A program made the translations under genes and the position numbers. Source: Rhizobiales bacterium 62-17 (GTDB lineage Bacteria; Pseudomonadota; Alphaproteobacteria; Rhizobiales; Beijerinckiaceae). From it: 64,000 nucleotides of DNA. The DNA lies in NCBI GenBank assembly GCA_001898965.1, contig MKVW01000004.1:537307-601306 (forward strand), read 5' to 3'. A model generated the notes under the pieces. The model made no database searches, had not been told where the DNA came from, and saw nothing but the letters and a program-made list of their open reading frames with translations. Positions 7,876-16,154 of this stretch are shown here, one piece after another (position 1 is the stretch's first letter; each line of letters starts with the position of its first letter).

Positions 7876-8814
7876 TTAAACGCGCATTTCCGTGCGCATA
7901 TCGGCCAGAAGCTGCTCGGTCTGGCCGCCCATTTTCTCGATATCATCCTGGTATTTCAGCAGAACGCCAAGCGTATCGTTGACCACGCGGGGGTCCAGCG
8001 CCGTCGTGTCGAGTTCCGAGAGCGCGCTCGCCCAATCGAGGGTTTCGGCGACGCCCGGCTGTTTGAACAGATCCTGCTTGCGCAGGTGCTGCACGAAGCC
8101 GACGATTTCCTTGCTCAGTTTCGCCGGTGCATCAGGCACTTTCGCGCGCACGATCTTCAACTCGCGTTCGGCATCGGGATAGCCGACCCAGTGATAGAGA
8201 CAGCGCCGCTTCAGCGCGTCATGGATTTCGCGCGTGCGGTTCGAGGTGATGACGACGATGGGAGGCGCTTCCGCCTTCACCGTGCCGAGTTCGGGAATGG
8301 TGATCTGAAAGTCCGACAGCACTTCGAGCAGGAACGCTTCGAAAGCCTCATCGGTGCGATCGAGTTCGTCGATCAGCAAGACGGGCGGGCCTTCGGCCGC
8401 GGGCTCCAACGCCTGCAACAGCGGCCGCTTGACCAGATAGCGCTCGGAGAACACGTCGCCCTCGAGACGCGCCCGATCGGTCTCGCCGGAGGCTTCCGCC
8501 AGGCGGATCGCCATCATCTGCGCCGCGTAATTCCATTCATAGACCGCAGAGGCGATGTCGAGCCCTTCATAGCATTGCAGGCGGATGAGCCTGCGGCCGA
8601 GCGAAGCGGCCAGCACTTTGGCGATTTCGGTCTTGCCGACGCCAGCCTCGCCTTCGAGAAACAGCGGCCGGCCCATTTTCAGCGACAGGAACAGCACCGT
8701 CGCCAAGGACCGGTCGGAGACATAGTCGGCCCCGGTGAGAAGGGCCAGTGTGTCGTCGATCGAGGCGGGGAGCTGGCGCGGGTCGCGCGCGGTGGTTTTC
8801 GCTGATTTGGCCAT
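7876..8814 (-). CDS. coxD: MoxR-type AAA+ ATPase, CoxD-like
   Basis: 312 aa MoxR-family ATPase with Walker A EGEAGVGKT (54-62), Walker B VLLIDELD (145-152) and sensor TSNRTREIHDALKRRCLYHW. CoxD-type ATPases help mature the active site of molybdenum hydroxylases in the cytosol. Last gene of the coxG-S-L-M-D series, 125 bp after coxM. The usual VWA partner CoxE is not found next to it: the next leftward gene is the transpeptidase. The gene name is by context and similarity. Confidence 0.85.
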   Translation of the reverse strand: MAKSAKTTARDPRQLPASIDDTLALLTGADYVSDRSLATVLFLSLKMGRPLFLEGEAGVGKTEIAKVLAASLGRRLIRLQCYEGLDIASAVYEWNYAAQMMAIRLAEASGETDRARLEGDVFSERYLVKRPLLQALEPAAEGPPVLLIDELDRTDEAFEAFLLEVLSDFQITIPELGTVKAEAPPIVVITSNRTREIHDALKRRCLYHWVGYPDAERELKIVRAKVPDAPAKLSKEIVGFVQHLRKQDLFKQPGVAETLDWASALSELDTTALDPRVVNDTLGVLLKYQDDIEKMGGQTEQLLADMRTEMRV

Positions 8815-8870
8815 GATGTCTTAACGGATGCGCCGTGGGGCACGGCGAGAAACGGGCTTGCGGAAATGCC

Positions 8871-8895
8871 GATGGCCGGGACAGGCCCGGCCATC
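8871..8895. repeat. Strong GC hairpin between coxM and coxD
   Basis: Perfect 10-bp arms GATGGCCGGG/CCCGGCCATC around a 5-nt loop. It lies in the coxM-coxD spacer and resembles the short GC-rich intergenic palindromes common in alphaproteobacteria. It may trim or stabilise the transcript; there is no T-run on the minus strand to make it a terminator. Confidence 0.6.
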
Positions 8896-8939
8896 GCACG
8901 TGTCTTAATTTAGCGCCCCGGGGGCGGCCGATCCATCCC

Positions 8940-9743
8940 TTATTTCGCGTTCGCTTTGGCGACGGCGCGGCGCGCCATCACGCCGATCAAATGGGCGCGA
9001 TAGGCTGCATCGGCGTGAATGTCGGAATTGAGCCCCTCGGCCTTGGCGCTGACGCCTTCCAGCGACTTCACGTGGAACTTCGCTGTCAGGGCGGCCTCGA
9101 AATTGGACGGACGGAACACGCCGTTCGAGCCTGCGCCCGTCACCGCGACGCGCACGTCCTTGCCCTTCTTGGCGACGAAGACGCCGACGATGGCATAGCG
9201 CGAGGCCGGATTGCGGAACTTCTCATAGGCGGCCTTGTTGGGGACCGGGAACGAGATCTTGGTGATCAGCTCGCCCTCTTCCAACGCCGTCTCGAACAGA
9301 CCGGTGAAGAATTCATCGGCTGGAATCTTGCGCTTGTTGGTGATGATCGTCGCGTTCAGCGCCAGACAGGCGGAGGGATAATCCGCTGCCGGGTCGTTGT
9401 TGGCGACCGAACCGCCCATCGTGCCGCGATTGCGCACCGCCGGGTCGCCGATCATGCCGGCGAGATCGGCGAGCGCCGGGATCTTTTCCTTGACCAGCTC
9501 CGAGGTCGCCACATCGAAATGCCGCGTCATCGCACCGATGACGAGGTTACGACCCTTCATCTCGATGCCCTTGAGATCGGCGGCGCCGGACAGGTCGATC
9601 AGCGCACCCGGCGAGGCAAGGCGCTGCTTCATCGTCGGCAACAGGGTCTGGCCGCCGGCGAGGAATTTGGCATCCTCGTTCTTGCTGATCAGATTGACCG
9701 CCTTGCGTCCGGTTTCAGCCCGGCTGTAGTTGAATGCGTACAT
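8940..9743 (-). CDS. coxM: FAD-binding medium subunit of a CoxM-type molybdenum hydroxylase
   Basis: 267 aa flavoprotein of the CO dehydrogenase/xanthine dehydrogenase family: AGGQT (29-33) and TMGGSVANNDP (108-118) are the two pyrophosphate-contacting FAD motifs, followed by a CoxM C-terminal domain. It passes electrons from the 2Fe-2S subunit to the respiratory chain or another acceptor. The ATG at 9743 has AGGGAG 6 nt upstream; the ATG at 9749 directly abuts it. Downstream of coxL by 54 bp. Confidence 0.92.
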   Translation of the reverse strand: MYAFNYSRAETGRKAVNLISKNEDAKFLAGGQTLLPTMKQRLASPGALIDLSGAADLKGIEMKGRNLVIGAMTRHFDVATSELVKEKIPALADLAGMIGDPAVRNRGTMGGSVANNDPAADYPSACLALNATIITNKRKIPADEFFTGLFETALEEGELITKISFPVPNKAAYEKFRNPASRYAIVGVFVAKKGKDVRVAVTGAGSNGVFRPSNFEAALTAKFHVKSLEGVSAKAEGLNSDIHADAAYRAHLIGVMARRAVAKANAK

Positions 9744-9797
9744 ACTCATCTCCCTTGAAGGGTGGGCCGGCCTTTCGGCGCGGCAAGTTCGGGCCGC

Positions 9798-12176
9798 CTA
9801 TTGCGCAGCCTTTCGGGTAATCGATTTTTGCGCCAACCGCCAGACCGCCTGCGGCGTGGCTGGCATGGGCACGTTTTCGGTGCCAAGGGCATCGGTGATG
9901 GCATTGATCAGCGCCGGCGGCGCGGCGATGGCGCCCGCCTCGCCGCAGCCCTTGATGCCAAGCGGATTGGAGGGACACGGCGTCTGCGTCATGCCGACCT
10001 GATAGGACGGCAGATCGTCGGCGCGCGGCATGCAATAGTCCATGAAACTGGCGGTGACGAGCTGCCCCTTGGCATCATAAACCGCGTTTTCGCACATCGC
10101 CTGGCCGATGCCTTGGGCGATGCCGCCGTGCACCTGCCCCTCGACGATCATCGGATTGATGACATTGCCGAAGTCGTCGACCGCGCTCCAGCGCTCGATA
10201 TGGGTGATGCCGGTTTCCGGATCGATCTCGACCTCGCAAATATGCACGCCGGCCGGGAAGGTGAAATTGGTCGGATCCCAGAAGGCGCTTTCCTTCAGGC
10301 CCGGCTCCAGTTCCTGACCGTTGAACTTGTGGGCGATATAGGCCTGCAAGGCGACGGCGCCGAAATCCATCGACTTGTCGGTGCCGCGCACGGTGAACTT
10401 GCCGTCCTTGAACTCGATATCTTTGTCGGACGCTTCCATGCAGAAGCCGGCGACTTTCTTGGCCTTCGCCTCGATCTTCTCCAGCGCCTTGACGATGGCG
10501 CTCATGCCGACGGCGCCCGAGCGCGAACCATAGGTGCCCATGCCCATCTGCACCTTGTCGGTGTCGCCGTGGACGATCGACACGGCGTCGAGGGGAATCC
10601 CCAAGCGATCGGAAACGAGCTGCGCGAAGGTCGTCTCATGGCCCTGGCCATGGGAATGCGAGCCGGTGAGAATTTCCACGGTGCCGATCGGATTGACGCG
10701 CACCTCGGCCGATTCCCACAAGCCGACACCAGCGCCCAGCGAGCCCACGGCCGCCGACGGGGCAATGCCACAGGCTTCGATATAAGCGGAAATGCCGATA
10801 CCGCGCAGCTTGCCATGCCGTTCGGATTCGGCCTTGCGCTTGCCGATATTCTTGTAATCGGCCATCTCCAACGCCTTCTGCAGCGAGGCGTCGTAATTGC
10901 CCGCGTCATAAGCCATGATCACCGGCGTCTGATGCGGGAACTTGGTGATGAAATTCTTCTGGCGGAATTTCGCCGGATCGACGCCGGTTTCGCGCGCCGC
11001 CACTTCGACCAGCCGTTCGACCACATAGGTCGCTTCTGGACGGCCAGCGCCCCGATAGGCATCGACTGGCGCCGTATTGGTGTAGATGCCATCGACCTCC
11101 GCATAGATAGCGGGAATGTCGTATTGGCCCGACAGCAGCGGTGCATAGAGATAGGTCGGCACCGACGACGAGAAGGTCGACAGATAGGCACCGAGATTGG
11201 CGAGCGTGTGCACGCGCAGGCCGGTGATGCGACCGCTCTCGTCAATCGCGAGTTCGGCTCGGGTGAGGTGATCGCGGCCATGCGCGTCGCAGAGGAAAGC
11301 CTCGGTGCGATCGGCGGTCCATTTCACCGGCCGGCCGACTTTCTTCGCCGCCCAGACGCAGACCACTTCTTCCGCATAGATGAAAATCTTCGAGCCGAAA
11401 CCGCCGCCGACGTCAGGCGCAATCACCCGCAGCTTGTTCTCCGGCGCCACGCCGATGAAAGCGGAAATGACGAGCCGCGCCACATGCGGATTTTGGCTCG
11501 TCGTGTAGAGCGTGAAGGATTCGGTGCCCGGCTCATAGTCGCCGACGGCGGCGCGCGTTTCCATCGGATTGGGCACGAGCCGGTTGTTGACGATATCGAG
11601 CTTGGTAACGTGTTTGGCCTTGGCGAAGGCCGCGTCCGTCGCCGCTTTGTCGCCGAGATGCCAGTTGTAGACGGTGTTGTTGTCAGCCACGTCATGAATG
11701 ACCGGCGCGCCCTTCTTGGTCGCGGCGTTCATATCCACCACCGCCGGCAGCACGTCGTAATCAACCTCGACCTTTTCGGCCGCGTCGCGGGCTTCCGCCA
11801 GGCTCTCGGCGATGACCACGGCGACATGGTCGCCGACATAGCGCACCTTACCCTGGGCGAGCGCCGGATGGGCGCCCGCCTTCATCGGCGAACCGTCCTT
11901 GGAATGGATCATCCAGCCGCAGATGAGCCCGCCGACCTTGTCGGCGGCGATATCGTCGCCCGTGAGGATGGCCAGCACGCCCGGCATTTTCGCCGCCGCC
12001 GTGCTGTCGATCTTGCGGATGTTCGCATGGGCGTGCGGCGAGCGCACGAAGAAGGCATAGCCCTGCCCCGGCCGGTTGACATCGTCGGTATACTGACCGC
12101 GACCGGTGATGAAACGCAGGTCCTCCTTGCGGCGGACGGAGGCTCCGATACCCGTTGCACTCGACGTTGCACTCAT
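9798..12176 (-). CDS. coxL: Molybdopterin-binding large subunit, form II CODH-like (aerobic molybdenum hydroxylase)
   Basis: 792 aa: N-terminal aldehyde oxidase/xanthine dehydrogenase a/b hammerhead domain, then the large molybdopterin domain with GGGFGSK and the active-site loop A373-Y-R-G-A-G-R379. True CO dehydrogenase (form I) has AYxCSFR with the copper-ligand cysteine. AYRGAGR marks form II enzymes, whose substrates are mostly unknown and are often aromatic or N-heterocyclic compounds. The gene order S-L-M is also the form II order. The opposite pca/liv cluster suggests a catabolic hydroxylation, which is inference. Confidence 0.93.
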   Translation of the reverse strand: MSATSSATGIGASVRRKEDLRFITGRGQYTDDVNRPGQGYAFFVRSPHAHANIRKIDSTAAAKMPGVLAILTGDDIAADKVGGLICGWMIHSKDGSPMKAGAHPALAQGKVRYVGDHVAVVIAESLAEARDAAEKVEVDYDVLPAVVDMNAATKKGAPVIHDVADNNTVYNWHLGDKAATDAAFAKAKHVTKLDIVNNRLVPNPMETRAAVGDYEPGTESFTLYTTSQNPHVARLVISAFIGVAPENKLRVIAPDVGGGFGSKIFIYAEEVVCVWAAKKVGRPVKWTADRTEAFLCDAHGRDHLTRAELAIDESGRITGLRVHTLANLGAYLSTFSSSVPTYLYAPLLSGQYDIPAIYAEVDGIYTNTAPVDAYRGAGRPEATYVVERLVEVAARETGVDPAKFRQKNFITKFPHQTPVIMAYDAGNYDASLQKALEMADYKNIGKRKAESERHGKLRGIGISAYIEACGIAPSAAVGSLGAGVGLWESAEVRVNPIGTVEILTGSHSHGQGHETTFAQLVSDRLGIPLDAVSIVHGDTDKVQMGMGTYGSRSGAVGMSAIVKALEKIEAKAKKVAGFCMEASDKDIEFKDGKFTVRGTDKSMDFGAVALQAYIAHKFNGQELEPGLKESAFWDPTNFTFPAGVHICEVEIDPETGITHIERWSAVDDFGNVINPMIVEGQVHGGIAQGIGQAMCENAVYDAKGQLVTASFMDYCMPRADDLPSYQVGMTQTPCPSNPLGIKGCGEAGAIAAPPALINAITDALGTENVPMPATPQAVWRLAQKSITRKAAQ

Positions 12177-12208
12177 TGGCTGGCTCCCGGAAACGAAGTG
12201 CTGATGCC

Positions 12209-12238
12209 CGACCGGGGCGGCATATCCTGTCCCGGTCG
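12209..12238. repeat. Inverted repeat in the coxS-coxL spacer
   Basis: Perfect 8-bp arms CGACCGGG/CCCGGTCG separated by 14 nt. It lies in the 144-bp spacer between coxS and coxL. Possible mRNA-processing or stability element. Confidence 0.5.
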
Positions 12239-12320
12239 ATCGTTCCGCGGATCGGCGCGCCCAGCGCCGGTCCGAAGTCCCTCCCCGGCCGTACGATCCG
12301 GCCGTTCTTGCCTGGCCTAA

Positions 12321-12791
<471 letters not shown>

Positions 12792-12831
12792 TCTTTCCTC
12801 CTGAAAACACGAACCGGCGGCACGCTCGGGC

Positions 12832-12888
12832 GGGCGCACTTTTGGTGCGCCCTATTGTGACTCATTCTGACGCACCCCCCTGGGTGCG
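12832..12888. repeat. Two adjacent hairpins in the coxG-coxS spacer
   Basis: First hairpin: GGGCGCAC/GTGCGCCC (12832-12839 and 12845-12852, loop 5). Second: CGCACCC/GGGTGCG (12871-12877 and 12882-12888, loop 4). The arms of the two hairpins share the GGTGCG core, so alternative pairings between them are possible. They sit directly upstream of the coxS ribosome site in the leftward transcript and could affect processing or read-through from coxG. Confidence 0.55.
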
Positions 12889-12974
12889 CCCCTGATATTG
12901 CGAATAATTCCAAATACTCTGTTCCGCCAGCCCGCTGCGGTCAAGACACTCAATAGACTGACGGGACGAGGAAT

Positions 12975-13427
12975 TTAGCCGCGGGCCACGACTTCGGCGA
13001 ATTTCGCGAAAAAGGAATCCGCGTTCTTCTTGGCAACGCCGTCGATCAGCCGCCCACCGAGCTGGGCGAGCTTGCCGCCCACATTGGCCTCCACGTCATA
13101 GCCCAGGATCGTGCCGCCGCCGGGGGCGTCGGTCAGCGCCACGCGCGCGCCGCCCTTGGCGAAACCGGCGACACCGCCCTCGCCCTGGCCGCTGATCTTA
13201 TAGCCGTTCGGCGGGTCGAGATCGGTGAGTTCCACATTGCCCTTGAAGGTGGCGCTGACGGGGCCAACCTTGATTTTCGCGGTCGCCGAAAACGAGGTGT
13301 CGCTGGTCTTCTCGAGGGCCTGGCAGCCCGGAATGCATTCCTTCAGCACCGCCGGATCATTGAGCTTTTCCCAGACAGTCTGCTTGCTCGCGGGGAGGGT
13401 GACCTCCCCCTTCATCGTCATCGCCAT
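12975..13427 (-). CDS. coxG: CoxG-type SRPBCC protein (carbon monoxide dehydrogenase subunit G family)
   Basis: 150 aa START/SRPBCC-fold protein with the CoxG pattern (ASKQTVWEKLNDPAVLKECIPG at the N-terminus split by the first helix, and a C-terminal GGKLAQLGGRLIDGVAKK helix). In the CO-oxidising model, CoxG recruits the hydroxylase to the membrane. First gene of the leftward cox series, 183 bp before coxS. AGGA lies 7 nt before the ATG at 13427. It lacks a long C-terminal anchor, so membrane recruitment is uncertain here. Confidence 0.85.
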   Translation of the reverse strand: MAMTMKGEVTLPASKQTVWEKLNDPAVLKECIPGCQALEKTSDTSFSATAKIKVGPVSATFKGNVELTDLDPPNGYKISGQGEGGVAGFAKGGARVALTDAPGGGTILGYDVEANVGGKLAQLGGRLIDGVAKKNADSFFAKFAEVVARG

Positions 13428-13553
13428 CGTCTTGTCCTCGCTTCGGCAGGCGGTTTATCCCGCGGACCGGACGGCAAAGTCCAGCCGTTTCCCCCCGCGG
13501 GTCTACCAGTTTTGACGCCCTGATCAATAGTTGCGCCCGGCGACCAGGGACGC

Positions 13554-13565
13554 TATGCCGGCATA
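13554..13565. promoter_or_regulatory. 12-bp palindrome in the divergent coxG/pcaD control region
   Basis: TATGCC-GGCATA, a perfect palindrome midway in the 192-bp interval between the leftward cox cluster and rightward pca-liv cluster, flanked by ATAAC repeats at 13563 and 13573. A shared operator is plausible; no regulator gene is adjacent. Confidence 0.35.
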
Positions 13566-13619
13566 ACAACCGATAACAGAAGCGATTTTTGACGCCACGA
13601 CAGAATAGGGGCATGGCCA

Positions 13620-14822
13620 ATGGCGCGGATGCAGGTCGGTACAGGGGAGTTCAACGTCGTAGTCGAAGGCGCCGACGGCGCACCCGCCGTGTTGATGTCC
13701 AATTCACTCGGCACCAATCTGCATATGTGGGATGATCAAATGGACGCGCTGAAACAGCGTTTCCGTGTCATCCGCTACGATTCCCGCGGCCACGGGCAGA
13801 GCGTCGCCGACGAAGGTCCTTATACAATAGAGCAATTGTCGCAGGACGCCCTGGCCATCCTCGACGCGCTCAACATCAAACAGGCGCATTACATCGGCCT
13901 CTCGATGGGCGGCATGGTGGGCATGTGGCTGCTCACCCACGCACCGCAACGGATCGGCCGCGCCGTGCTCGCCAACACCGGCGCCTATCTCGGCGGTCCC
14001 GATCTGTGGAATGCTCGCATCCGCACGGCCAAATCCGAAGGCCTTGCAGCTCTAACGGCCGCGACAATGGACCGCTGGTTCACCCGCGAGTTCCAGGAAC
14101 GTTCCCCCCAGGCCGTCGACCGGGTCGCGCAGATGTTCCGGGCAACCCCGCCGGCGGGCTATGCCGCCTGTGCCGCAGCGATCCGCGACATGGACCAGCG
14201 CGACAGCATCCGCGCCATCTCCAATCCGGTGCTCGTCATTGTCGGCACCCATGACCCCGCGACCCCGCCGACCATGGGTGGCCTGATCGCCGATCACATC
14301 AAAGGCTCGCGCCTGCTGGCGCTCGAAGCCGCCCATCTGTCGAATATCGAGGCCTCCAACAGTTTCAACCGGGCGATCCTGTCCTTCCTGAGCGCGTCGG
14401 AACACAAACCGGCGCCGGCCCAATCGGCCGCGCCCGCCAAGCCCACCAGAGCCAAACAAAAAAGCAAAAACGAAACGAAGGCCGCCGCCAAACCGGCCCA
14501 GCCCCCGAGTGCGGCACCCGCCGCCCCGAAACCGGCCGAGAAATCCACCGCAAAAACTGGTCAATCGGCTGCCAAGAAAAGCAGCAAGAAGAACGCTCGG
14601 AAGGCAGCCGCGAAAAAAGCAGTGCCCCAAAAGAGCGTGAAGAAGACGGCGGGCAAGGCGGCCAAAAAATCCGCCAAGAAAAAGTCCGGCACGAAAAAAG
14701 TCGCGAAAAAGAAAATCATGACGGCCACGAAGAAAGCCGCGAAAAAAGCAGCCAAGAAAAAAACCGTGAAAAAAGCTGTGAAGAAAGCAACCAAGAAGAA
14801 ATCGGGACGGAAATCGCGCTGA
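13620..14822 (+). CDS. pcaD: 3-oxoadipate enol-lactonase-like alpha/beta hydrolase with a lysine/alanine-rich histone-like C-terminal tail
   Basis: 400 aa. Residues 1-258 form a complete PcaD-type alpha/beta hydrolase: SNSLGTNLHMWD, nucleophile Ser95 in GLSMGG, acid Asp212 (GTHDPATP) and His239 (EAAHLSNIE). It would open 3-oxoadipate enol-lactone to 3-oxoadipate. Residues about 261-400 are low-complexity K/A/P-rich sequence with many AAKKA and KKAxKK repeats, like histone H1 or AlgP tails; this is absent from ordinary PcaD (about 260 aa). The gene overlaps pcaC by one base (TGATG), so both are translated together. Role of the tail is unknown. Confidence 0.88.
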   Translation: MARMQVGTGEFNVVVEGADGAPAVLMSNSLGTNLHMWDDQMDALKQRFRVIRYDSRGHGQSVADEGPYTIEQLSQDALAILDALNIKQAHYIGLSMGGMVGMWLLTHAPQRIGRAVLANTGAYLGGPDLWNARIRTAKSEGLAALTAATMDRWFTREFQERSPQAVDRVAQMFRATPPAGYAACAAAIRDMDQRDSIRAISNPVLVIVGTHDPATPPTMGGLIADHIKGSRLLALEAAHLSNIEASNSFNRAILSFLSASEHKPAPAQSAAPAKPTRAKQKSKNETKAAAKPAQPPSAAPAAPKPAEKSTAKTGQSAAKKSSKKNARKAAAKKAVPQKSVKKTAGKAAKKSAKKKSGTKKVAKKKIMTATKKAAKKAAKKKTVKKAVKKATKKKSGRKSR

Positions 14823-15202
14823 TGGACGACAAAGAACGGTATGAAAAGGGAATGCAGACCCGGCGCGCCGTGCTCGGCGATGCCTATGTAGACGCCGCGG
14901 TGGCGCGGGTCGACGATTTCACCCGTGAATTTCAGGACTATATCGTCCGCACCGCCTGGGGCGACCCTTGGCAGCGGCCGGGGCTTGACCGCAAGATGCG
15001 GTCCGTGGTCGTGCTCAGCGTCACGCTTTCGCTGGGCCATTGGGACGAGTTCCGCCTGCATCTGCGAGGCGCGCTCAACAACGGCGTTACCAAAGACGAG
15101 ATCAAGGAAATCCTGATGCACTGCGCAGCCTATGCCGGAATCCCCGCCGCCAACCACGCAGTCCGCGAGGCGCAGCAGGTCTTCAGGGATTTAGGCGTTT
15201 AG
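14822..15202 (+). CDS. pcaC: 4-carboxymuconolactone decarboxylase
   Basis: 126 aa CMD/AhpD-fold protein with the PcaC sequence: RRAVLGDAYVDAA, a central GLDRKMRSVVVLSVT helix, GHWDEFRLHLRGALNNGVT and HCAAYAGIPAANHA. It converts 4-carboxymuconolactone to 3-oxoadipate enol-lactone, the step just before the pcaD enzyme. One-base overlap with pcaD. Other pca genes are not in the window. Confidence 0.93.
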   Translation: MDDKERYEKGMQTRRAVLGDAYVDAAVARVDDFTREFQDYIVRTAWGDPWQRPGLDRKMRSVVVLSVTLSLGHWDEFRLHLRGALNNGVTKDEIKEILMHCAAYAGIPAANHAVREAQQVFRDLGV

Positions 15203-15232
15203 CAGTCGCGTCGCAGAGAAGGCTGCAGCGCG

Positions 15233-16150
15233 ATGTGGGCTAATTTCCTCGAACAACTGATCAACGGCATCACGCTCGGCTCGATCTATGGCCTGATCGC
15301 CATCGGCTATACGATGGTCTTCGGCATCATCGGCATGGTCAATTTCGCCCATGGCGATCTGTTCATGCTCTCAGCCTTCATCGCCTTGATCCTGTTTCTG
15401 GCGCTGGCCCAATTGGTCGGCCTGTCGTCGATCTATGTGGCGATGTTCATCGTCCTGCTCGTGGCGATGCTCATCACCTCATTGTGGAACTGGAGCATCG
15501 AACGACTGGCCTACCGGCCGCTACGTGGCTCCTTCCGCCTCGCGCCGCTCATCTCGGCGATCGGCATGTCGATCTTCCTGGCGAATTTCGCCCAGGTTGC
15601 CCAGGGCCCGCAGGTCAAGCCGCTGCCGCCGATGTTCAACGAGATGATCCTGCTTCCCGTCGGCGATGGCGGCCTGATGATCGCCTACAAGAAATTCGTC
15701 ATCGTCGCGGTCACCGTCATTCTGCTCACCGGCTTCTGGTATCTGGTGCAGAAAACCCCGCTCGGCCGCGCCCAGCGCGCCGTCGAACAGGATCGCCGCA
15801 TGGCTGCCTTGCTCGGCATCGACGTCGATCGCACGGTGTCGATCACCTTCATCATGGGTGCGGCGCTCGCCGCCGTCGCCGGCACGCTCTATCTCGTCTA
15901 CTACGGCGTCGTCAGTTTCTCAGACGGTTTCATTCCCGGCGTGAAGGCTTTCACCGCCGCCGTGCTCGGCGGTATCGGCTCGATCCCGGGCGCCGTGCTC
16001 GGCGGCCTGCTGATCGGCCTGATCGAAACCCTGTGGGCCGCCTATGTTTCGAACGACTACAAAAACGTCGCGGCTTTCTCCGTCCTCATCGTCGTGTTGA
16101 TCTTCATGCCTTCCGGCCTGCTCGGCAAACCGGAAGTCGAGAAGGTCTGA
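15233..16150 (+). CDS. livH: Branched-chain amino acid-type ABC transporter permease LivH
   Basis: 305 aa hydrophobic protein starting FLEQLINGITLGSIYGLIAI, the hallmark LivH N-terminus, followed by GYTMVFGIIGMVNFAHGDLF and a C-terminal GGIGSIPGAVLGGLLIGLIE cytoplasmic loop that contacts the ATPase. First transporter gene after pcaDC, 30 bp downstream. In this setting the ligand may be an aromatic or other carboxylate rather than an amino acid (inference). Confidence 0.92.
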   Translation: MWANFLEQLINGITLGSIYGLIAIGYTMVFGIIGMVNFAHGDLFMLSAFIALILFLALAQLVGLSSIYVAMFIVLLVAMLITSLWNWSIERLAYRPLRGSFRLAPLISAIGMSIFLANFAQVAQGPQVKPLPPMFNEMILLPVGDGGLMIAYKKFVIVAVTVILLTGFWYLVQKTPLGRAQRAVEQDRRMAALLGIDVDRTVSITFIMGAALAAVAGTLYLVYYGVVSFSDGFIPGVKAFTAAVLGGIGSIPGAVLGGLLIGLIETLWAAYVSNDYKNVAAFSVLIVVLIFMPSGLLGKPEVEKV

Positions 16151-16154
16151 GCGC

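Noticed and set aside
9762-12320. Very long open frame on the plus strand opposite coxL (852 codons)
   Set aside because: It is the antisense shadow of a high-GC gene: the translation is Arg/Gly/His-rich with no recognisable domain, whereas the minus strand gives a complete CoxL.
14400-14820. Low-complexity tandem DNA possibly a separate histone-like gene
   Set aside because: It is in frame with pcaD, without an intervening stop or convincing internal start with ribosome site, so it was treated as a fused tail.
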